Assembly: GCA_016932035.1 (NCBI GenBank)
Contig: JAFGDR010000037.1
Span: forward strand, 1-29,862
DNA: 29,862 bases
Source: Candidatus Cloacimonadota bacterium
GTDB lineage: Bacteria; Cloacimonadota; Cloacimonadia; JGIOTU-2
Direction: 5' to 3'
The translations under genes and the position numbers were made by a program. Shown one piece after another: positions 1 to 7,157 of this stretch. Each line of letters starts with the position of its first letter. Position 1 is the first letter of the stretch. The notes below the pieces were generated by a model, which did no database searches, had not been told where the DNA came from, and saw only the letters and a list, made by a program, of their open reading frames with translations.

Positions 1-328
1 AGGATGATCGAACAAATACTTTTCATGTTATTCATCTTAGAACCTCAAAATATTATATAATTTTTTCAATTAATTATATTATCACATTTCATTATTTTAA
101 GTGCTATATTACCAGGTAACAATAAACTTTGGAAAGAATGAAATCGATCATATGGGCGTCAAGAAAATATTGGAGCCTGCTTACATAATTGTAATCTTGA
201 AAAGGATATCGAGCATTGATAAAAGTTTCGCACTTGAGGATTAAGAATAGTTGCTATAATCAATAACTTGGTCACAAACTAATTTCCAAAAACTTGACAT
301 GCAAACGTAATATTGGGGTATCACATAT
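1..328. other. Intergenic region upstream of murI
   Basis: No convincing gene is seen here; the stretch is strongly AT-rich. A short open frame runs from the left edge to a TAA at 58-60 and could be the last 19 codons of an upstream gene cut by the window edge, but it is too short to recognise. The right part carries the likely murI promoter and a GGGGT ribosome-binding-like site at 315-319, nine bases before the murI ATG. Confidence 0.6.
234..260 (+). promoter_or_regulatory. Predicted sigma-70-type promoter for the murI gene run
   Basis: A perfect TATAAT at 255-260 is preceded by TG one base upstream (extended -10, TGCTATAAT). A TTGAGG -35-like box at 234-239 lies 15 bp upstream. This would give a leader of about 60 bases before murI. 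It is the best promoter seen before the long + strand run of genes. Prediction by eye only. Confidence 0.45.
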
Positions 329-1144
329 ATGAATAATCCAATTGGTATTTTCGATTCGGGTGTTGGAGGACTGACTGTTTTCCACTCAATTAAAAGAGCA
401 TTACCTCATCAGGACATCGTCTATTTTGGCGATACTGCACGTGTGCCTTATGGTTCAAAATCCCAGCGAACGATCATACAATATTCTCTCCAAAATATGA
501 TCTTTCTTCTACAACAAAAAATAGAACTTCTCGTTGTAGCATGTAATACATCCTCTGCATATGCAATCGACGAGTTAACAAAGCGCAGCGATATTCCCAT
601 AATCGGTGTGATCGATCCTGGTGCTAAGAAAGCGCTGCAGGCAACAGAGAATAAACGCATCGGCGTTATTGGAACTGAAGGTACGATCAAGAGCGGATCC
701 TATGAGAAGGCGTTGAAGTCAATAGATCCATTCTGCACTGTGTTCAGCAAAGCTACGCCACTATTGGTTCCGCTTGTCGAAGAAAACTGGATTGATCATA
801 ACGTAACAAAGGAGATCATACATGAATATCTTGATGATTTTCTGGAAAATGATCTCGATACGATCATCATGGGATGCACGCACTATCCTGTTCTGAAACA
901 TGTAATACGAGATGTTGTCGGAGATTCAATCACACTTGTCGATTCCGCAGATTCGATTGCTGAAGAGCTTATGTCACGATATGGTAATGATAAAGAGACT
1001 CGTGATGCTCAGTATGATTTTTATGTAAGTGATAATCCTGAGAAATTCAATATTATCGGAAGGCAGATAGTAGGCGAAGAACTTTACAATATTAAAAAAG
1101 TGTTTTTCACCGATGCCTGGGTTGCCGATAATTACGAGGTATAA
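329..1144 (+). CDS. murI: Glutamate racemase
   Basis: This cytoplasmic enzyme interconverts L- and D-glutamate and supplies D-Glu for peptidoglycan. It has 271 residues, normal for MurI. The family's landmarks are all present: the N-terminal IGIFDSGVGGLTV with Asp9, the first catalytic cysteine in VVACNTSSAYA (Cys72), and the second in MGCTHYPVL (Cys183). It is the first gene of a long + strand run. Its TAA is followed at once by the ATG of the next gene, so translation is probably coupled. The ATG is preceded by GGGGT at nine bases. Identification is firm. Confidence 0.97.
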   Translation: MNNPIGIFDSGVGGLTVFHSIKRALPHQDIVYFGDTARVPYGSKSQRTIIQYSLQNMIFLLQQKIELLVVACNTSSAYAIDELTKRSDIPIIGVIDPGAKKALQATENKRIGVIGTEGTIKSGSYEKALKSIDPFCTVFSKATPLLVPLVEENWIDHNVTKEIIHEYLDDFLENDLDTIIMGCTHYPVLKHVIRDVVGDSITLVDSADSIAEELMSRYGNDKETRDAQYDFYVSDNPEKFNIIGRQIVGEELYNIKKVFFTDAWVADNYEV

Positions 1145-1858
1145 ATGGATATACTGGATAAACAAATACAGGAATTCTTGCAAGATCGTAGCTCCGGCTC
1201 GCAGGCATTAGCTGCAAGTGCACTCGAGATTATATACCATCTTTTTGAAAGCGGAAACAACGATGCACGCATCATGAATTTTCTGGAAAAAGCAGTGGAA
1301 CGATTCTCTGAGATGGCTGCAATTATAAAACTGAAAGAGCATTTCTCAGATGGAATAACTGCTGATAAGATCAAAGAATTTGATGACTTGCTGAACAATA
1401 AAACCTACATTAAGAATTCATCATACTTATTTGATAAACCAAAGAAAATTGTTACGTTCAGCAGAAGCACAGCAGTCGAAGAAGTTATTCTTCATTACAA
1501 AGATATGATCTCAGAAGTCATATGTTGCCATTCTCTTCCACTTGGTGAAGGAAAGGCATTTTCAATAGACTTGCAGGAACAAGGCGTGAGTTCTCTTCTT
1601 ATTGAAGACGCTGAATTATCATCAATATTACCGGAAGCTGATTTTATGCTCATCGGTGCTGATGCGATCACCGAGAAGATTTTTATCAATAAGGTCGGCA
1701 CATTGCAAGCCGTTTTGTTAGCTCATTATCTCAAAAAAGAGGTATATGTTGTTTCTTCATCATTAAAAAAGATTACAGCACAAAATTTCCCCGCAGAAAA
1801 ACATGGACATTATTTTGAAGAAATTCATAAGACATTTGTTACGAATTTTATATATTAA
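1145..1858 (+). CDS. eIF2B-alpha / ribose-1,5-bisphosphate isomerase-like protein
   Basis: The 237-residue protein belongs to the initiation factor 2B / MtnA / ribose-1,5-bisphosphate isomerase superfamily. An N-terminal helical part (about 1-95) is followed by a Rossmann-like part with the signature LIGADAI (about 176-182) and NKVGTLQA (about 188-195). The same two signatures occur in the mtnA product later in this window. The region that in MtnA carries the catalytic cysteine is not recognisable; instead there is VICCHSLPLGEG. The substrate is therefore unknown, probably a phosphorylated sugar. It starts directly after the murI stop and ends 15 bp before urocanate hydratase, so it is likely co-transcribed with both. 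A bacterial translation role is unlikely. Confidence 0.8.
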   Translation: MDILDKQIQEFLQDRSSGSQALAASALEIIYHLFESGNNDARIMNFLEKAVERFSEMAAIIKLKEHFSDGITADKIKEFDDLLNNKTYIKNSSYLFDKPKKIVTFSRSTAVEEVILHYKDMISEVICCHSLPLGEGKAFSIDLQEQGVSSLLIEDAELSSILPEADFMLIGADAITEKIFINKVGTLQAVLLAHYLKKEVYVVSSSLKKITAQNFPAEKHGHYFEEIHKTFVTNFIY

Positions 1859-1873
1859 TACACAAGGAGTCTC

Positions 1874-3895
1874 ATGAAGATAAATGCTGACATCTCAGAT
1901 GCGATGACAATAAAGTTATCATACGAACTACCGGCCAATCCTGTTTTCAAGGAAGGTATCAGGAGAGCACCGGATCGAGGTTTGAATCTGACGAAGAATG
2001 AGATCAAAACAGCTCTTAAAAATGCCTTACGCTATATTCCTGAAGAATTACACGAGAAGCTTGCCCCCGAGTTCCTTCACGAATTGAAAACTCGCGGTCG
2101 TATCTATGGATACCGGTATCGTCCGCAAGGTGAGATCAAAGCAAAACCAATCCATGAATATAAGGGAAAAACTCTCGAAGGAAAAGCCCTGCAGGTCATG
2201 ATCGATAATAATCTCGATTTCGATGTAGCGCTTTATCCTTATGAATTAGTTACTTACGGTGAAAGTGGTCAGGTTTGCCAGAACTGGATGCAGTATCAAC
2301 TCATAAAAAAATATCTCGAGATCATGACAGATCATCAGACACTTGTTGTTGCTTCAGGGCATCCACTTGGGCTGTTCCCGTCGCGACAAGAAAGTCCCCG
2401 CGTGATAAGCACTAACGGCTTAATGGTCGGCATGTTCGATAATTCTGAAGATTTTAAGACAGCGGCTGCAATGGGCTGTGTTAATTATGGTCAGATGACC
2501 GCCGGCGGCTGGATGTATATCGGACCTCAAGGCATTGTACACGGCACGTATATTACACTTTTGAACGCAGGCAGATTGTATCTTAATGTACCACAAGATA
2601 AAGATTTGAAAGGAAAAATCTTTGTTACTTCGGGACTTGGTGGGATGAGCGGTGCACAGGCAAAAGCAATCGAGATCGCTGGTGGTGTCGGCGTGATCGC
2701 AGAAGTTGATCTTTCCCGTATAAAAACTCGCTATGATCAGGGATGGCTTTCCAAATATTCTGATGATCTTGAGCAGGTCATTTCATGGATGCAGGAAAGC
2801 AAAGTAAAGGGTGAAGCAGTTTCCATCGGTTATTATGGAAATATTGTCGATCTTCTTCAGTACTTTGTTGATAACAAAATCGAGATCGAGCTTCTCTCAG
2901 ATCAAACGTCTTGTCATGCGGTCTATGAAGGTGGCTATACACCGCAGGGAGTGACCTTCGAACAAGGACGAGAGCTTATCAAGAATGATCTGGATACTTT
3001 TAAGAAAAAAGTGGATGAATCGCTCATCACACAGTATAAACTCATTAAAGAGCTAACAAAAAAGGGCACGTATTTCTGGGATTACGGCAACAGTTTTATG
3101 AAAGCAGTTTTCGATGCCGGAGCTCATGATATTGCAAAGAATGGAAAGAACACAAAAGACGGCTTTATCTTTCCATCCTATGTCGAAGATATTATGGGAC
3201 CGATCTGTTTCGACTATGGGTACGGACCCTATCGCTGGGTATGCCTGAGCGGCAAACCGGATGACCTTCGTAAAACTGATATGGCCGCTATGGAATGCAT
3301 CGATCCGGAAAGAAGAGCCCAGGATCGTGATAACTACCATTGGATCAAAGATGCTGAAAAGAACAGACTCGTTGTTGGCTCGCAAGCACGAATTCTCTAT
3401 GCAGATGCACAAGGTCGTGTGAAGATCGCCCTCAAATTCAATGAACTGGTACGCGAACGTGAAGTCGGACCGATCATGATTGGACGTGATCATCACGATA
3501 CGGGCGGAACTGATTCACCATTTCGCGAAACTGCGAATATCAAGGATGGAAGTAATGTGTGCGCTGATATGTCGATCCATTGTTTTGCCGGCAATGTAGC
3601 ACGTGGTATGACACTTGTGGTTGAAAGCAACGGCGGCGGAGTTGGTGTTGGTAAAGCATTTAACGGTGGATTTGGACTTGTACTCGATGGAAGTGAAAGG
3701 ATTGATGCGATTATCAAATCAGCCCTCGATTGGGATGTAATGGGTGGTGTCGCTAGACGTTCGTGGGCACGAAATCCCAATGCAGTCGAGACTTCTATTG
3801 AATGGAATAAAAGAAATAAAAATTACGGACATATAACACTGCCGTTCATCCCTGACGAAGATCTGATCGATGAACTGGTAGATAAGGAATTTTAG
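1874..3895 (+). CDS. hutU: Urocanate hydratase
   Basis: Converts urocanate to 4-imidazolone-5-propionate in histidine breakdown, using tightly bound NAD+ as electrophile. At 673 residues it is the longer form of the family (the Pseudomonas type is about 557). Seen in the sequence are the glycine-rich NAD motif SGLGGMSGAQAKAIE (about 251-265), DQTSCHAVYEGGYTPQG (about 345-361), the presumed active-site cysteine in GPICFDYGYGPYRW (Cys445), and MIGRDHHDTGGTDSPFRET near 535-553. AAGGAG lies just before the ATG. No histidine ammonia-lyase, imidazolonepropionase or formimidoyl transferase gene is in the window, so the rest of the Hut pathway must be elsewhere or absent. Identification is firm. Confidence 0.96.
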   Translation: MKINADISDAMTIKLSYELPANPVFKEGIRRAPDRGLNLTKNEIKTALKNALRYIPEELHEKLAPEFLHELKTRGRIYGYRYRPQGEIKAKPIHEYKGKTLEGKALQVMIDNNLDFDVALYPYELVTYGESGQVCQNWMQYQLIKKYLEIMTDHQTLVVASGHPLGLFPSRQESPRVISTNGLMVGMFDNSEDFKTAAAMGCVNYGQMTAGGWMYIGPQGIVHGTYITLLNAGRLYLNVPQDKDLKGKIFVTSGLGGMSGAQAKAIEIAGGVGVIAEVDLSRIKTRYDQGWLSKYSDDLEQVISWMQESKVKGEAVSIGYYGNIVDLLQYFVDNKIEIELLSDQTSCHAVYEGGYTPQGVTFEQGRELIKNDLDTFKKKVDESLITQYKLIKELTKKGTYFWDYGNSFMKAVFDAGAHDIAKNGKNTKDGFIFPSYVEDIMGPICFDYGYGPYRWVCLSGKPDDLRKTDMAAMECIDPERRAQDRDNYHWIKDAEKNRLVVGSQARILYADAQGRVKIALKFNELVREREVGPIMIGRDHHDTGGTDSPFRETANIKDGSNVCADMSIHCFAGNVARGMTLVVESNGGGVGVGKAFNGGFGLVLDGSERIDAIIKSALDWDVMGGVARRSWARNPNAVETSIEWNKRNKNYGHITLPFIPDEDLIDELVDKEF

Positions 3896-3907
3896 TAAGG
3901 AGTAATA

Positions 3908-4369
3908 ATGGAAAAAACACATTTCGAATCAACTGAAGATATTCTGCAATTTGCAATAGATAGAGAGATAGATGCGCAGAATTTTTATAATGAATGGTCA
4001 GTAAAAGTGAAAAATCCGGCAATAGGTGAGATGTTAAAAGGGCTTGCACTTCAGGAAAAAGGGCACGAAGAGCATCTTAAGCGTGTTAAAAAGAGCGGAG
4101 AACTCAAACCTTCGGAAAAGCATATCGTAGATTTGAAGATCGCTGATTATCTCGTTGATGTTAAACCAACAGAGGACATGGATTACCAGCAAGCACTCAC
4201 CATTGCAATGGAAAGAGAACAAAGCTCGGTAAATCTTTATAAAACACTGGCAAAACTCGCTCCCAACGAAAAAATTCAAGACCTTTTCCTCAACCTTGTA
4301 GAAGAAGAAGTTCAACACAAAGCCCGTCTTGAAGACGAGTATGACGAGAATATATTAAGAGAAAATTAA
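3908..4369 (+). CDS. Rubrerythrin-like ferritin-like diiron protein (no rubredoxin domain)
   Basis: A 153-residue four-helix protein with two matching halves, each providing an E-x6-Y helix and an ExxH helix: E20/Y27 with E50-x2-H53, and E104/Y111 with E134-x2-H137. These are the diiron ligands of the rubrerythrin/ferritin-like family, which reduces peroxide in anaerobes. The C-terminal CxxC rubredoxin domain of classical rubrerythrin is missing, so electrons must come from a separate carrier. Spacing is tight: 12 bp after hutU and 2 bp before a nitroreductase, then a peroxiredoxin, which supports a role in oxidative-stress defence. AAGGAG precedes the ATG. Confidence 0.88.
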   Translation: MEKTHFESTEDILQFAIDREIDAQNFYNEWSVKVKNPAIGEMLKGLALQEKGHEEHLKRVKKSGELKPSEKHIVDLKIADYLVDVKPTEDMDYQQALTIAMEREQSSVNLYKTLAKLAPNEKIQDLFLNLVEEEVQHKARLEDEYDENILREN

Positions 4370-4371
4370 TA

Positions 4372-4938
4372 ATGGATTTTCAGGAGCTTGCTGATAATCG
4401 TAGAGCGTATCGTTCCCTCGAAAAATGCGAAATAACACCTGAGCTGGTCGATGATCTGGCGAGTACACTCAAACTGGCTCCATCATGTTTTAATAACCAA
4501 CCATGGCAATTCGTATTTGTGTATGATGAACCAAAGTTGAAAGAGATGCATGAATCTCTTGCAAAAGGTAATGAATGGGCTCAAAAAGCATCGATGATGA
4601 TTGCGGTCTTTGCTAAAAAAGAATCTGATTGCAATATCAAGATCAGAGAGTATTTTCTTTTCGATACAGGCATGGCAACAGCATATCTGATATTACGGGC
4701 TACTGAGCTTGGACTTATTGCCCATCCTATTGCGGGTTACAGCCATAAGAAGGTAAGAGAGATTCTCGGAATCCCGGAAGGCAATATCGTCATTGCACTG
4801 GTCATCATCGGCAAGAAATCCGATACACTTAATCCTGATCTGTCAGAGAGACAGAAAAGAGATGAGAAACAGCGACCTCAACGAAAAGCAAATGAGCTGT
4901 TTGTTCATCATAACATATACAAAGATTTAGATAATTAG
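4372..4938 (+). CDS. Nitroreductase-family FMN protein
   Basis: A 188-residue NAD(P)H- or ferredoxin-dependent flavoprotein of the nitroreductase fold. The N-terminal block NRRAYRSLEKCEITPELV corresponds to the FMN-phosphate-binding arginine segment. It is followed by LAPSCFNNQPWQFVFV (about 38-53) and the C-terminal block GMATAYLILRATELGLIAHPI (102 onward) and VREILGIPEG. The natural substrate cannot be read from the sequence. It sits between a rubrerythrin-like protein and a peroxiredoxin with gaps of 2 and 7 bp, so it may supply reducing power or detoxify quinones or nitro compounds. It is a distant paralogue of the nitroreductase at 19939-20493. Confidence 0.88.
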   Translation: MDFQELADNRRAYRSLEKCEITPELVDDLASTLKLAPSCFNNQPWQFVFVYDEPKLKEMHESLAKGNEWAQKASMMIAVFAKKESDCNIKIREYFLFDTGMATAYLILRATELGLIAHPIAGYSHKKVREILGIPEGNIVIALVIIGKKSDTLNPDLSERQKRDEKQRPQRKANELFVHHNIYKDLDN

Positions 4939-4945
4939 GAGTAAC

Positions 4946-5407
4946 ATGAATAAACTTAATATCGGCGATATGGCACCGGATTTTACGCTGAAAGATCATC
5001 ATAACAAAGATTTTAAGCTATCAGAACAACATGGAAAAAAAGTACTTCTTTCCTTCCATCCTCTTGCATGGACAAAAGTATGTGCACAGCAGATGAAATC
5101 TCTCGAAGAGCATAAAGATACTTTTGAAGAACTCAATACTGTTGCCGTCGGGTTCAGTGTCGATACCGTTCCGTGCAAGCACGCATGGGCGAAGGAGTTA
5201 AAAGTATGGAACACCCCTTTGCTTTCGGATTTCTGGCCACACGGAAAAGTTACTGAGAAGTTCGGGCTGTTTTTAGCTGAAAAAGGTTTTTCTCAGCGTG
5301 CAAATATCGTTATTGATGAGCAAGGAAAAATTGTGTTCCTCAAAATCTATGATATACCGGAACTTCCTGATATACAGGAAATTATTGATTTTCTCAAGCA
5401 TTCGTAA
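4946..5407 (+). CDS. Peroxiredoxin (AhpC/TSA family)
   Basis: Thiol peroxidase of the thioredoxin fold, 153 residues. The peroxidatic motif PxxxTxxC is complete: PLAWTKVC with Cys46. A second cysteine, Cys77 in SVDTVPCKHAW, lies where many AhpE/BCP-like peroxiredoxins have one, but it is not in the usual 2-Cys resolving position. A disulfide with it is possible but not shown. The N-terminal IGDMAPDFTLKDHHNKDFKLS is typical of the family. The gene lies 7 bp after the nitroreductase with AGGAG upstream. A 1-Cys mechanism using a low-molecular-weight thiol would fit the ligase pair at 11402-14114, but that is inference. Confidence 0.92.
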   Translation: MNKLNIGDMAPDFTLKDHHNKDFKLSEQHGKKVLLSFHPLAWTKVCAQQMKSLEEHKDTFEELNTVAVGFSVDTVPCKHAWAKELKVWNTPLLSDFWPHGKVTEKFGLFLAEKGFSQRANIVIDEQGKIVFLKIYDIPELPDIQEIIDFLKHS

Positions 5408-5419
5408 GGTGGAGGTATA

Positions 5420-6016
5420 ATGAAAACGATTCTCAGTTGCATTCTCCTTATCATGCTGATAGGATGTGCATCGACACCTCAGTTCGATTTTCATACCATA
5501 ACATATCAGAAAATAAAAAAAGAAGTTCTTGGATATGGATTTTCAAAATCGATGAATGAATCCATGGCACGGAATATGGCTGAGACAACTGCCCGTAAAA
5601 ACGTTGCCGAGCAACTCGCAGGAATGCAGTTCGTATTAACAGACATGAACGGTGAACAGGAGCTAAAACTCAGTATCACAAATGTGGAAATTTCCGGAAT
5701 GAGTCTGGATAAAACAGCCAAAATCGAGAAGACTGGAGTACTCATAGTGATCGTCAAAGCAGAAGCAGAGATTGAAAAGCCCATGGGAGAAGGTGTCCTC
5801 CTCGCAGAGATGAGAACCCAGTTTTCTGACGATCTACTCAAAATATCAAAAAGTAGAACGAATGTTATTCAGGATCTTATCAATACAAAGTTTCCAAAAG
5901 CCCATGAAGTAAAAGGAACTGTATTCATCGATGAGACAGACGTGGGCTGGAATATCGACACAGGTGTGATCCAGTATTACGAAAGCTATTTGATCGTCAT
6001 CGAATCGGTAATATGA
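5420..6016 (+). CDS. LPP20-like lipoprotein
   Basis: A 198-residue exported protein. The N-terminus has a hydrophobic stretch ending in a lipobox, LMLIGC, with the lipidated cysteine at residue 16. The following region GYGFSKSMNESMARNMAETTARKNVAEQLAG resembles the LPP20/FlgT-N type domain, in which a run of Ala/Arg/Asn residues forms a long helix. The function of such lipoproteins is mostly unknown. GGTGGAGG precedes the ATG closely. Its stop TGA overlaps an ATG for the next frame, but that ATG is probably not used (see the next gene). Confidence 0.72.
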   Translation: MKTILSCILLIMLIGCASTPQFDFHTITYQKIKKEVLGYGFSKSMNESMARNMAETTARKNVAEQLAGMQFVLTDMNGEQELKLSITNVEISGMSLDKTAKIEKTGVLIVIVKAEAEIEKPMGEGVLLAEMRTQFSDDLLKISKSRTNVIQDLINTKFPKAHEVKGTVFIDETDVGWNIDTGVIQYYESYLIVIESVI

Positions 6017-6048
6017 CAAAATCAATATTACTTACAATAGGAGATATG

Positions 6049-7119
6049 ATGAAAAAGATTTTATTAATAAGCGGGATATGTTTGCTTATAATGGCTATGA
6101 TTTCCTGCGACAAGACATCGAATGAGATACATTCTGATAACTCCGGGGTGTATATTGATGATCTGGTGTATGACAATATTCAGGACGCTATTGATGCTGC
6201 AGCTACCGGAGATACATTAGTGTTAACTCAAGGGATTTATGCAGGTACAAATAATACAAATCTGATGTGGGATGGCGGCGATAAACATCTTGTCATAACT
6301 ACAGATCAGCGTGGATTCCAGGCGGACTATGCGATCATCGAAGGTAACGGAAAGGGTGCGGGATTCTATTTTGATAATACCCAGCAGAACGAAAACGATA
6401 TAATTTCCGGTATTACCATCCGAAATATGGGAACAAAAGCAGAGGAGTATAATGCGGCATTCTACTGCAATGGAGCTGCACCGCTCGTTCAAAACTGTTT
6501 TGTGTATGATTGCCCATGGAGCGCGGTTTATTGTTTTAATGCGAATCCTCGATTTGAAAACTCAACCTTTTTCGATAACTATGCCACGTTCAATCTTGAT
6601 GGTGAATCCGATCCTGTCATTCTGTTATGTTATATTGAAAATAGCTCCCTCGATGCAGTTTATGCAAAAGATGACTCCTATCCGGCATTGTTCAACAATC
6701 TCATAGCGAACAATCAAAGAGGGATTTATCTTCATAGTGCAAATGCTCTAATGGTAAGTAATACGATCGTATCCAATACCGAATGGGGAGTAAAAGTAAA
6801 CAGTGACCTTGTTTCACAGATGATAAACTGCATCCTGTGGGATAATAACGGTAATGATTTCGTCGTTACAGGCGATAGTCTGCTAAACGCTTCATATACC
6901 TGTGCACCAACTGAGTATCCCAATATCAATCCAAGCGAGCACGAAAACATATATGATAATCCGGATTTTCTTTCAAGCAACGATTACCATCTCAAATCTA
7001 CCAGCCCGTGTCGTGATATTGGTAATCCCGGGGTGGTATATTGGGATAGTGATCTCGATGGAGAACCACGTATTCATAATAATGAAATTGACCTCGGTGC
7101 CTATGAGTGGCATCCATAA
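6049..7119 (+). CDS. Right-handed beta-helix lipoprotein
   Basis: A surface or periplasmic protein of about 356 residues. I chose the ATG at 6049 because AGGAG at 6039-6043 is correctly spaced and the resulting N-terminus is a clean lipoprotein signal ending in AMISC. The upstream ATG at 6013 overlaps the previous stop and would add 12 residues that spoil the signal. The mature part opens with a DUF1565/NosD-like block (the segment with QDAIDAAATGDTLVLTQGIY). Imperfect coils of about 22 residues follow, rich in N, V and I (for example VQNCFVYDCPWSAVYCFNANP), as in pectate-lyase-like parallel beta-helices. It ends with a DLDGEPR...DLGAYEW motif common to such proteins. No catalytic residues are evident; a polysaccharide- or surface-related role is a guess. 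Confidence 0.82.
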   Translation: MKKILLISGICLLIMAMISCDKTSNEIHSDNSGVYIDDLVYDNIQDAIDAAATGDTLVLTQGIYAGTNNTNLMWDGGDKHLVITTDQRGFQADYAIIEGNGKGAGFYFDNTQQNENDIISGITIRNMGTKAEEYNAAFYCNGAAPLVQNCFVYDCPWSAVYCFNANPRFENSTFFDNYATFNLDGESDPVILLCYIENSSLDAVYAKDDSYPALFNNLIANNQRGIYLHSANALMVSNTIVSNTEWGVKVNSDLVSQMINCILWDNNGNDFVVTGDSLLNASYTCAPTEYPNINPSEHENIYDNPDFLSSNDYHLKSTSPCRDIGNPGVVYWDSDLDGEPRIHNNEIDLGAYEWHP

Positions 7120-7157
7120 AATATCAATATCTAAAAAGTAACGGTAAAGGTATCTTA

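Noticed and set aside
294-299. Perfect TTGACA just upstream of murI
   Set aside because: No -10 box occurs at a usable distance before the ATG; the extended -10 at 252-260 is the better candidate.
3053-3496. 147-residue - strand frame inside urocanate hydratase
   Set aside because: It is antisense to a conserved enzyme and shows no family features.
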